Shown: positions 1-6,639 of the stretch, piece after piece
Numbering within the stretch: the stretch's first letter is position 1
Layout: each line of letters starts with the position of its first letter
Source of the DNA: Propionibacteriaceae bacterium
Lineage (GTDB): Bacteria > Actinomycetota > Actinomycetes > Propionibacteriales > Propionibacteriaceae
Direction: 5' to 3'
Assembly: GCA_025923975.1 (NCBI GenBank)
Contig: JAICEV010000063.1
Span: forward strand, 1-12,323
Length of the DNA: 12,323 nt
Position numbers and translations under genes: made by a program
Notes under the pieces: model-generated
Databases searched by the model: none
What the model was told of the DNA's origin: nothing
The model's input: the letters and a program-made list of their open reading frames with translations, nothing else

Positions 1-753
1 CGAGGTGTCCAGGAATCCAAGCAGGCGGTGGCGGGCGGTGTCCATGTGCGCGCTCATTGCGTGGGCCGCGGCAACGCTGTCGTGGGCGCGCAGCGCATCC
101 AAGACGGCGCGGTGCTCGGCACATGCGAGGCGCGCATGGTCCGAGTCGTCGAGCGCTCGTTCGACCCAGACGCGGATCAGTGAGCGCACACTCTGTAGCA
201 GATCCTCGAGCACGGCGTTGTGCGCCGCGCCGGCGATCGTTTGGTGGAAGCGCATGTCGGCAGCCACGAAGGCGCTGTAGTCGTCGAGGTGTGACTCCAT
301 CGTGGCCAGCTGGTCCTCGAGCTCTGCAACGACATCGGAGCTCGCGGTCCCGGCGGCGAGCCGTGCGGCCTGCACCTCGAGCCCGTGGCGGACCTCGATC
401 AGCTCGCGGGTCTTCGGCGCGTCGATCAGGACGCCCCACGACAAGGTCTGTGGCAGCAGCTCTGAAGCCCGACCTCGCAGATAGGTGCCAGATCCAGGTC
501 GGACGTCGACAACGCCGAGTAGTTCCAGCGCGGCCAGCGCCTCCCGGATCGCGGAGCGGCCGACACCCATCGAGGCAGCCAGTTGCCGCTCGGGAGGAAG
601 TCGATCTCCTGGCTGGAGGGGCCCGGTGGTAAAAAAATCCAGCAGGCGCCGCGTCACTTCGGCGACGGCTGTGGTGCTCATGATGTTCCCGCCCAAGGCA
701 GCCGTTAATTCATCAGCTGACGGGCGTAGTTCATCGGCGCTACGGCGCGGCAT
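1..753 (-). CDS. FadR-family (GntR) transcriptional regulator, 3' end off the left edge
   Basis: DNA-binding regulator that probably represses the divergent catabolic operon. Translating the minus strand from ATG 753 gives 251 open codons to the edge. Residues about 28-95 form the GntR winged helix (LQPGDRLPPERQLAASMGVG, then RSAIREALAALELLG and the wing VRPGSGTYLRG). The rest is an FCD ligand domain with its usual metal ligands visible: Asp and His in ADMRFHQTI, His in AEHRAVLDAL, His in MSAHMD. A TAA three codons upstream of GTG 759 limits the start to GTG 759 or ATG 753; ATG 681 is possible but would remove 24 residues. Neither early start has a strong Shine-Dalgarno. The protein is close to full family length (about 230-260 aa), so little is missing. 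FCD regulators usually sense small carboxylates or sugar acids, which fits the neighbours. The specific ligand cannot be told from sequence. Confidence 0.93.
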   Translation of the reverse strand, partial: MPRRSADELRPSADELTAALGGNIMSTTAVAEVTRRLLDFFTTGPLQPGDRLPPERQLAASMGVGRSAIREALAALELLGVVDVRPGSGTYLRGRASELLPQTLSWGVLIDAPKTRELIEVRHGLEVQAARLAAGTASSDVVAELEDQLATMESHLDDYSAFVAADMRFHQTIAGAAHNAVLEDLLQSVRSLIRVWVERALDDSDHARLACAEHRAVLDALRAHDSVAAAHAMSAHMDTARHRLLGFLDTS

Positions 754-773
754 GGGCACAGGTTAACAGGAGT

Positions 774-811
774 GGTTGACCGGTCGACCAAAAATTGGTC
801 AACCGGTTGAC
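774..811. promoter_or_regulatory. Paired palindromic operator between the GntR gene and the divergent operon
   Basis: Bases 798-811 are a perfect 14-bp palindrome (GTCAACC/GGTTGAC). Bases 774-790 hold a close relative (GGTTGACC-GGTCGACC). The two 16-bp halves form an imperfect inverted repeat around an AAA centre: TTGACCGGTCGACCAA faces TTGGTCAACCGGTTGA. FadR-type proteins bind TNGTNNNACNA-like palindromes, and TGGTCAACC resembles half of that. The block begins 15 bases above the GntR ATG, and a -35-like TTGACG (807-812) for the rightward operon overlaps it. Both directions could therefore be repressed from here. Confidence 0.75.
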
Positions 812-913
812 GCGTAGCGCGGAAGGAAGGCACAGTAGCCCCGACAGCCGGCACCGACCCGGGTAGAAATCAGAGCCGCCCGGCATTCGATGTCGACCTA
901 GGAGTAGCTGGGA

Positions 914-1039
914 ATGAGGCGCTTGCTCAATAACATCGGCGTTTTCGTGGGCCCGTGCCCCCACGACCCGGCCCCGCTCGTCGCTGTGTTGGACGAGGCG
1001 CAGGCGTTGGCCGGATCCCGGCCGGCGGTGGCCCGATGA
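914..1039 (+). CDS. Small 41-aa ORF, unrecognised, translationally coupled to the TIM-barrel pseudogene
   Basis: ATG 914 follows an AGGAG at 900-904 with a good spacing of nine bases. The 41-residue product (starts MRRLLNNIGVF, ends AGSRPAVAR) has mostly G/C third positions, like its neighbours. Its TGA (1037-1039) overlaps the ATG of the next gene (1036-1038) in the ATGA arrangement typical of coupled genes. I do not recognise the peptide. It could be a leader or coupling peptide, or the fused remnant of a first operon gene whose body was deleted. Coding is likely; function is unknown. Confidence 0.5.
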   Translation: MRRLLNNIGVFVGPCPHDPAPLVAVLDEAQALAGSRPAVAR

Positions 1040-1836
1040 CCATCGGCCTGGGCACCTACGCCCACTTCTGACAGTGGCACGAGACTGCCGACAACCCCCT
1101 CACCCTTCCCGAGATGATCGACCGGACCGCCGACCTCGGCGTCAGCCTGTTCAGATCTGTGACTATCCCCTGATCGAGTCCTACGAGCCGGCTGATCTCG
1201 ACCGCCTTCGCAGCAACGCCACCCGCCGCGGTGTTCGGCTGGAACTTGGCACCCGAGGCGTCCGGCCCGCGCATCTGCGCCGCTATCTCGACATCGCGCG
1301 CCGGCTTGACGCCAACATGCTGCGCAGCATGATCAATACGGACAATCATCGCCCCGGCCCTGACGAGGCAATCAGCCTATTGGCCTCCATGACCCCGGTG
1401 CTCGAGCATGCTGGGGTCGTTCTCCCCCTGGAGACCTACGAACAGATTCCAGTCGCCACCATGGTCGACATTGTCCGCCGCGTCGACTCACCAGCCGTCG
1501 GCATCTGTGTCGACCCGGGCAACTGCGTCGCCGCCCTCGAGCTACCCACGCACACGGTGGAAGCGGTGGCGCCTTATGTCTGGAATGTCCACGTAAAGGA
1601 CTTCGCGTTCAGCCGACGCGAAGGCTGGGTCGGATTCACCCTCGCCGGCTGCCCGCTCGGCGATGGACTCCCTCAACTACCAGCACCTGGTCAGTACCAC
1701 CCGCGCCAACGAACGCGGTCTCAGCCAGATCATCGAGCACTGGTTGCCCTGGCAAGGTGACAGCGCTAGCACCATACGCACCGAGAACGAGTGGAACCTT
1801 CACAACCTCAGCTACCTAAGGAGTCACGGGGCATGA
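1036..1836 (+). pseudogene. Xylose-isomerase-like TIM-barrel (AP-endonuclease-2 fold) sugar isomerase/decarboxylase, broken
   Basis: Joining three frames gives a near full-length (about 265 aa) TIM-barrel protein of the sugar-phosphate isomerase/epimerase superfamily. It starts MTIGLGTYAHF-stop-QWHETADNPLTLPEMIDRTADLGVSLF, continues ICDYPLIESYEPADL, then VVLPLETYEQ, GICVDPGNCVA and VWNVHVKDFAF, which carry the acidic and His residues that bind metal in this superfamily, and ends YQHLVSTTRANERGLSQIIEHW. Lesions: TGA at 1069-1071 where Trp (TGG) is expected; one base missing near 1152; one extra base near 1670. The three together make a sequencing error unlikely as the whole explanation. Its stop overlaps the next ATG (ATGA), so it was the second gene of an operon. 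By partnership with the downstream dehydrogenase it may once have been a 3-oxo-isoapionate decarboxylase-like (OiaC-type) enzyme; that is inference. Confidence 0.85.
1818..1823 (+). promoter_or_regulatory. Ribosome binding site fixing the start of the oxidoreductase at 1833
   Basis: AAGGAG lies nine bases before ATG 1833. This supports that ATG over the in-frame ATG 42 bases upstream, which lies inside the 3' end of the TIM-barrel gene. Confidence 0.7.
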
Positions 1837-2690
1837 CCGGACAGCAGCTCAAGATCGCCGTCGTCGGTGCGGGCGGAAAGATGGGCATGCGCGTGTCCAA
1901 CAACTTGCAGCGCAGCACGCACGACGTCCGCTACGTTGAAAATTCCACGACCGGTCAGCGGCGGACCGTAGACGTCGGCCGCACGCTCACTGACGCCGGC
2001 ACCGCCGTCCGCGACGTCGACGTGGTCATTCTCGCCATCCCCGACATCGCCCTCGGTGCCGTTTCGGAGCAGCTGGTCCCGCAGCTCCAACCTGGCACCA
2101 TCGTGCTGACCCTCGACCCAGCCGCCGCGTACGCCAACCTGCTCTACGACCGATCCGACATCGAGTACGCCGTCGCGCACCCCTGTCACCCGTCGGTGTT
2201 TCTGCAGCGCAAGACCGAGGCCGAGCTCAATGACACGTTGGGCGGAATTGCGGCACCGCAGGACGTCGTCGCCGCGTTGGGATCGGGCGACGCGGAGAAG
2301 CAGGCACTCGCCGAAACGGCGATCCGACTGATGTACGCCCCTGTAGTCGACGTGCACTGGGTAACGGTCAAGCAGCTCGCCTACCTCGAGCCGACGCTGG
2401 TCGAGGTCGTTGTCTGCATGATCGGCGACTTGCTCAACGACGCTCTGCAGGAAACCATCCACACCGTGGGCGTGCCGGAACCGGCCGCCCGGGCCATGCT
2501 GATGGGCCATGTCCAGGTCGCCCTCGCCAACGGCTTGCGCGGCGACAACCCATTCTCAGACGCTTGCCTGATCGCCATGGACTACGGCCGGGCCAAGATC
2601 ATCAAGGAAGACTGGAAATCGATCTTCAACGACGACGAGCTCGACTACGTCCTCAAACAGATGCTCCACCTCGACCACATTCACCGCTGA
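1833..2690 (+). CDS. NAD-binding oxidoreductase with phosphogluconate-dehydrogenase-type C-terminal domain
   Basis: Intact 285-residue soluble enzyme. Residues 8-18 (IAVVGAGGKMG) are a Rossmann dinucleotide-binding loop, followed by DVDVVILAIPDIALG and an HPCHPSVF segment. The C-terminal half (about 150-285) is the helical domain often annotated as 'phosphogluconate dehydrogenase (decarboxylating) C-terminal', with KQLAYLEPTLVEVVVCMIGD and ARAMLMGHVQVALAN. From memory, this family includes the D-apionate oxidoisomerase ApnO, and TIM-barrel decarboxylases work next to it in apionate catabolism. That makes an apionate-like sugar-acid dehydrogenase the best guess, but the substrate is not proven. 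The start is set by the SD at 1818-1823, and the ATGA overlap with the pseudogene implies one transcript controlled by the divergent FadR regulator. No lesions are visible. Confidence 0.85.
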   Translation: MTGQQLKIAVVGAGGKMGMRVSNNLQRSTHDVRYVENSTTGQRRTVDVGRTLTDAGTAVRDVDVVILAIPDIALGAVSEQLVPQLQPGTIVLTLDPAAAYANLLYDRSDIEYAVAHPCHPSVFLQRKTEAELNDTLGGIAAPQDVVAALGSGDAEKQALAETAIRLMYAPVVDVHWVTVKQLAYLEPTLVEVVVCMIGDLLNDALQETIHTVGVPEPAARAMLMGHVQVALANGLRGDNPFSDACLIAMDYGRAKIIKEDWKSIFNDDELDYVLKQMLHLDHIHR

Positions 2691-2720
2691 CAGGCCGCGA
2701 CCGGTGGCTCTCCCGACCTC

Positions 2721-2741
2721 CGGCCGGGCGGCACCCGGCTG
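2721..2741 (+). terminator. Hairpin without a T-tract after the oxidoreductase gene
   Basis: CGGCCGGG (2721-2728) pairs with CCCGGCTG (2734-2741) around the loop CGGCA: eight pairs including one G-T. It sits 30 bases past the stop of the rightward operon and 34 bases past the end of the leftward fragment, so it lies between convergent genes. No run of T follows on either strand, so it would be a weak or non-canonical terminator. Confidence 0.4.
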
Positions 2742-2774
2742 TGGCAAGGATGTGATTGCGTATGGGGAAGTGGA

Positions 2775-3128
2775 TCAAGGCCGGCGCGTGTCGAAGCGCA
2801 CTTCAGGGTATTGCGCTGCGGGTCCATCGAGCAGCGTTGCCGGCAGGCCTTTGAGATGACGGTCGAAGAACGCCAGGGTGTAGGCGTTGACGATGCGATG
2901 TGCTCGATGGGCATCGATCGGCCCGAATAAACCCACGCTTCTGCCGAACGGTGCATAGATCAGAAGCGGAACGTCGGTCAGGTTGAGGTGGAACATCCTC
3001 GGCACCTGCACGAAGTAGCCATCTCCCGGCAAACTCTCGAACACGGCCCGCATCGTTTGATGCTGCATGACATCACGGTCCGACCAACGCTGGAGCCGCC
3101 AGGTGCCGGCATCGCTCGTGATCCACAT
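2775..3128 (-). pseudogene. C-terminal fragment of a PAF-acetylhydrolase-like alpha/beta hydrolase
   Basis: The 117 residues from ATG 3128 resemble the end of actinobacterial platelet-activating-factor acetylhydrolase/dienelactone-hydrolase-like esterases, whose full proteins are roughly 350-450 aa. Visible are SLPGDGYFVQVPRMFHLNLTD, which holds the probable catalytic His, then HRIVNAYTLAFFDRHLKG, and the terminal LLDGPAAQYPEVRF. The nucleophile Ser and acid residue should lie upstream and are absent: a TAG in frame precedes the ATG by four codons and nothing homologous follows. The ATG is thus an internal Met, not a real start. It is a non-functional remnant, oriented head-to-head with the truncated LuxR gene whose first recognisable base is only about 65 bases away. 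Confidence 0.72.
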
Positions 3129-3194
3129 GCTCGGCTGCTACAAGCCAGACTTCACTACATCGGCCGGCATCGGGGCCTCGCATCCCGAACGTAG

Positions 3195-5441
3195 GGTGCG
3201 CGCTGGCTCTGGGCAGGCTGCGATGGTTTGTTTACGCCTGCCGCGCTCGGCCCTCTGATTAATATCGCCAATCAAACAAATGGTGAGCTACTCCAGCTTT
3301 GCCGCACTGAGGCGAAACGAGACCAGCTGTACAGCGCGCTGCTCCGACAACTCAGCGATTTGCAGACTTTTGACCGTTGTCGCTATCGAGGACGTCCAAT
3401 GGGCCGATGAGGCAACGCTCGATCTACCGAGTTATCTCAGCCGCCGGATCCAATACGTGCACGTGCTGCTTCTGGTTACGTACCGCGACGACGGGATTAT
3501 GGCCAACAATCCGCTGCGGCTCACGCTCGGAGCGTTCGCAAGCCAGCGGGCGACCCGCCGGCTCAGCTTGCCGTCGCTATCGGCAGCCGGAGTCGCGACG
3601 CTGGCGCAAGGCACAGGGATTGACCCGACTGAACTGCATCGGCTGACCGCCGGCAATCCGTTCTTCGTCTCCGAGGTGCTGGAGGCGGGCAACGACGCCC
3701 TGCCGCCATCCATCCGTGATGCTGTTCTCGCCCGGGCGAGGACGTTGGGTACGCCGGCCCGCGATGCGCTCGAGGTCGCCGCGCTGATCGGTTCCCGAAT
3801 GCAGTCCGAGCTACTGGTATCGCTGGTCCACAACCCGCTGGTCGTGGATGAGCTGATCAGCCACGGTCTGTTGATCAAGGACGGAGATGACCTTCGATTC
3901 CGCCATGAGATAGCGCGAGTGGCGATTGAGGCGGCCGTCCCGCCGTACCGAAAAGCAGCGATTCACACCAAGATCATCGACGCGTTGCTCTCTGCGGGCT
4001 GCAACGACGATGCACGATTGGCCTTCCACGCGGAGGGTGCAGGGAACGCGGAGCTCGTCCTCGCGCACGCGCCGAGGGCTGGACGTCGTGCCGCTGCACT
4101 GAGTGCCCGTCGGGAGGCTGCGGCTCAGTATGAGCGTGCCCTACGTTTCTTGCCAGAGACTGATCTCCGAGCTCGAGCTGAGTTGCTGGACAACTTGGCC
4201 CAGCAACTTGACTTCGTTGATCGACGGGAGGACCTGGTGGAGACGTGCTCCGCTGCAGTGGCACTGTGGCATGAGCTGGGCGACTCCACACATGAAGCTG
4301 ATTCGCTGTTAAGGCTTGCCGGGAATCTGTGGTGGCTGTGCCGCGGAGCGGACTCCAGTCAGGCCGCCAACGCGCTACTGAAGTTGGTCAGGCCGCTCGG
4401 GCCCACCCGCCAGCTGGCAAAGGCATACAACACCCTCGCGCATCACCACCTGAGCAGAGGTCGCTACGAGGAAGGCCTCGAGCTCACCCGGCAAGCTCGC
4501 GAGATATCAGAACGACTTGGTCTGGGTGACGTGATCAGCGATTCTCTCTGCAATGAGGCTTACGTGGTCTATGCCACGGGTGGTGACTGGACGCCCCTGG
4601 TGCGGGCAGCCCTGGAGACCGCGCTGTCCGGCGGCCATGAGTATCAAGTCGGAGCAGTTTTTGTGGATATGTATTGGCGGTATTGCGGCGATCTCCGCCA
4701 TGAAGAGGGTGAGCAGATCTACAACCAGGCCATGGCCTACCACGACGTACACGACATCGGCACATTCACCAACTGCTTGCTCGGGGAGCGGGTTGGCGTC
4801 TTGGAGAAACTTGGCCGCTGGGATGAGTGCATGTCCATCACACACACGATGCTTGAGGAGCGCTCGATCTCCCCGTCAAACCGGATGCAGCCGCTGTGCT
4901 GCCAGGCGAAAGTGATGGCACGTCGAGGACATGACGGATACTGGCCGCGTCTGGACGAGGCCATGCACTTAGCCATCGGTCTTGACGAGCCGGAGTGGCT
5001 GAGCTTTGTGGGATTAGCACGGGTCGAGGCGTACTGGCTCGAAGGCCGTCTCGATGCCGCACGATCGGAGCTGAACCAGACCCTGCTTCGAGAGTCGCTG
5101 ACACGGCTCTCTGATCTTGGCGCCGAGGCGGCCGCGCGCCTGGTTCGCCAGAAGATGCGCGCCTGGGCATCCGCTCCATTCCCACCGGTCCGCGTACCGC
5201 AGCACGGACGCATCCGCGAGGCCTGACGACACGCGAGCAGGAAATTCTCGAGCTTCTCTCTCAAGGCCGGTCCAACGAGGAGATCTCGGCACGCCTGTTC
5301 ATTTCGGTTAGGACCGTGGAGCATCACGTGTCCGCGATTCTCGCCAAACTCGGCGTCACCACACGGAAGGGCGCTGCCGAGGAGGCCCTCAAACTGGGCT
5401 TGACTCATTCAGACCGGGTATCGGTGACCCACGAAATCTAG
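3195..5441 (+). pseudogene. LuxR-family regulator with AAA ATPase domain: 5'-truncated and twice frameshifted
   Basis: Remnant of a large (about 900 aa) LuxR/ATPase (LAL-type) activator. Homology starts abruptly after TAG 3192 at GARWLWAGCDGLFTPAALGPL, which normally follows the P-loop, so Walker A and about the first 65 residues are gone. In the frame entered at 3195 it reads to LLRQLSDLQT. An extra T in the TTTT run at 3368-3371 shifts the frame, and it resumes as LTVVAIEDVQWADEATL (Walker B). A long TPR-like helical region follows. A base is missing near 5162 (MRA/LGIRSI), after which the C-terminal HTH appears: GLTTREQEILELLSQGRSNE, then EISARLFISVRTVEHHVSAI, ending at TAG 5441. Without the second repair the protein stops at TGA 5224-5226 before its DNA-binding domain. 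A non-functional relic; it probably once controlled the DUF4242/secreted-protein pair that begins 95 bases downstream. Confidence 0.9.
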
Positions 5442-5450
5442 GTAGTTCTC

Positions 5451-5481
5451 TTGACAAATATGGGAGATCAGCTCCCATAAG
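5451..5481 (+). promoter_or_regulatory. Promoter with a perfect palindrome in its spacer, ahead of the DUF4242 gene
   Basis: A consensus -35 TTGACA (5451-5456) is followed by the perfect inverted repeat TATGGGAG-N5-CTCCCATA (5459-5479). The -10 is ambiguous: CATAAG (5476-5481, 19-base spacer) or CCATAA (5475-5480, 18-base spacer). A dyad lying exactly between -35 and -10 is the geometry of a repressor operator or a MerR-like site. It begins 10 bases after the end of the LuxR relic and serves the gene starting at 5537. Confidence 0.65.
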
Positions 5482-5502
5482 TAGTTGATCATGCGCTCCT
5501 AC

Positions 5503-5524
5503 GGTCGTTTCCAAACTTCCGACC
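5503..5524 (+). promoter_or_regulatory. Short leader hairpin just before the DUF4242 ribosome site
   Basis: GGTCG (5503-5507) pairs with CGACC (5520-5524) around a 12-base loop, ending two bases ahead of the strong SD AGGAGG (5527-5532). It could tune initiation. The stem is only five pairs, so this is tentative. Confidence 0.3.
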
Positions 5525-5536
5525 AAAGGAGGAGCC

Positions 5537-5788
5537 ATGCCGCTCTACATGGACGTCCACAGCCTCGATGGTGCAGTGTCCTTCGAAGACGTGGGCAAAG
5601 CTCACCGGGCCGACCTGCAGACTCAGGGTGGCTACGACGTCAGCTATCTGCGCTACTGAGTGGACGGGAATCACGGAAAGATCTTTTGCCTTGTTGAGGC
5701 TCCGAACGCCGATGCCGCGGCGACGGTTCATCGCGAGGCGCATGGCCTCGTCGCTGAAGAGATTTACGAAGTGCAGGAGGGGTCATGA
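5537..5788 (+). pseudogene. DUF4242 (SCO4226-type nickel-binding) protein gene interrupted by an in-frame TGA
   Basis: With the TGA read through, the product is an 83-residue ferredoxin-like DUF4242 protein: MPLYMDVHSLDG, then DLQTQGGYDVSYLRY, stop, VDGNHGKIFCLVEAPNADAA, VHREAHGLVAEEIYEVQEGS. Family members have Trp at the stop position (YLRYW), so TGG became TGA at 5657-5659. The family member SCO4226 of Streptomyces coelicolor is known as a nickel-binding protein. The start is secure: AGGAGG (5527-5532) precedes ATG 5537. A GTG codon follows the TGA immediately, so ribosomes could restart and make the second half as a separate 42-residue peptide. The final TGA overlaps the ATG of the next gene (ATGA). 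The rest of the gene is undamaged, which suggests a recent mutation, readthrough, reinitiation or a sequencing error. Confidence 0.85.
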
Positions 5789-6369
5789 GAAACCTCCGCA
5801 CGTTGGCTATGGCGGCTACTAGCGCCATGCTGGTCATGGGTCAGGCGGTTGCCGCATTCGCCTGTGAGCAGCACCAGGCCGACGTGTCGGTAACTGACCC
5901 AGCTCGCTCGGCCACGGCCAGGTACTACAACCTCACAGTCGCCAAGAAGGCCGGCTATTCGATCTTGGCCGACGCTGCCGGAATCACCTGCATCGCCGAG
6001 CCGCAGATGGGTGCGATGGGAGTGCACTACGTCAAGGGCGATTTAGTGAAAGACCCTGCCATTGACGCGACGCATCCCGAAGCCCTGGTCTATGCGCCTG
6101 ATCGGCATGGCGGGCGACACCTGGCAGCGCTGGAGTATGTGGTGATCAAATCCGACTGGGACGCCAGGCAACCACAGCCGCCCACGCTGGGGGTTGGAAA
6201 GCCGGTTACTCCGGCGCCGATGCTCTTCGGCCAGGAGTTCAACTTCACCGACGCACCCAACAGGTACGGTCTGCCACCGTTCTATTCGCTGCATGCCTGG
6301 GTCTGGAAGGACAACCCTGCCGGCACCTTCGAGATGTGGAACCCGAGCGTGCACTGCGATGAGACATAG
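5785..6369 (+). CDS. Secreted protein of unknown function (194 aa)
   Basis: ATG 5785 overlaps the DUF4242 stop and follows GGAGG (5776-5780), so the two are translationally coupled. Residues 1-27 look like a Sec signal peptide: basic MRNLR, hydrophobic core MAATSAMLVMGQAVAA, and a plausible cut at AFA before Cys27. The context AFAC is not a standard lipobox. The mature part contains TARYYNLTVAKKAGY, then CIAEPQMGAMGVHYVKGDLV, EALVYAP, LAALEYVVIKSDWD, LFGQEF and NRYGLPPFYSLHAWVWKDNPAGTFEMWNP. I recall similar unnamed conserved proteins in soil bacteria but cannot name a characterised family. Paired Cys (27, about 69, and a late Cys in SVHC) and many His/Asp/Glu would allow metal or haem binding. 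It likely works outside the membrane with, or under the same control as, the DUF4242 protein. Confidence 0.85.
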   Translation: MRNLRTLAMAATSAMLVMGQAVAAFACEQHQADVSVTDPARSATARYYNLTVAKKAGYSILADAAGITCIAEPQMGAMGVHYVKGDLVKDPAIDATHPEALVYAPDRHGGRHLAALEYVVIKSDWDARQPQPPTLGVGKPVTPAPMLFGQEFNFTDAPNRYGLPPFYSLHAWVWKDNPAGTFEMWNPSVHCDET

Positions 6370-6487
6370 GGCGCATACCTTACGACGGCCGAGTCCTCGA
6401 CCAACGTTCCGGCCCCAGCCACGTCCAGACTTACTGCGTGGAGTCATTAGTTTGCAAGGAGGGTGCCGACCGCTTGGCAGCCTATAG

Positions 6488-6637
6488 ATCAACCAGGCCA
6501 CGTTCGAGGAGTTGTTCATCGACGAAGATCACGAAGGTCTGGCCATCCGGTCATCGGCGATGACCTACATCTCGCCGACTCGCGACCTCACGTGCGGGCG
6601 CCTGGTCGAACGTATCGGACTGTCTTGGAGTGGTTAG
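6488..6637 (+). pseudogene. Possible C-terminal scrap of a serine recombinase
   Basis: After TAG 6485-6487 a 49-codon open stretch reads INQATFEELFIDEDHEGLAI..., ending TAG 6635-6637. The opening resembles the segment (L)NQAFFEKLFIDED found near the C-terminus of actinobacterial large serine recombinases. No start codon, catalytic domain or zinc ribbon is seen upstream in any frame. If correct, it is a relic of a mobile element, ending three bases from the convergent desaturase stop. The match is short and from memory, so treat it as a lead. Confidence 0.3.
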
Positions 6638-6639
6638 GG

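Noticed and set aside
57..632. 191-codon Arg-rich plus-strand frame at the left edge.
   Set aside because: Arg/Pro/Ala-rich shadow of the FadR-type regulator encoded on the minus strand.
1069..1071. Selenocysteine or recoded TGA in the TIM-barrel gene.
   Set aside because: Homologues have Trp here, and two further frameshifts lie downstream in the same gene, so decay explains it.
1824..2510. Long 228-codon open frame on the minus strand opposite the oxidoreductase.
   Set aside because: It mirrors a clear family protein on the other strand, has no ribosome site, and its composition (many Val, Asp, Gly, His) is that of a GC-rich antisense shadow.
3167..3181. GIGAS in one frame just ahead of the LuxR homology looks like a degraded P-loop (GIGKS).
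   Set aside because: It is in a different frame, lacks the Lys, and lies only five residues before the segment that normally follows the P-loop at about 20 residues. Chance is the better explanation.
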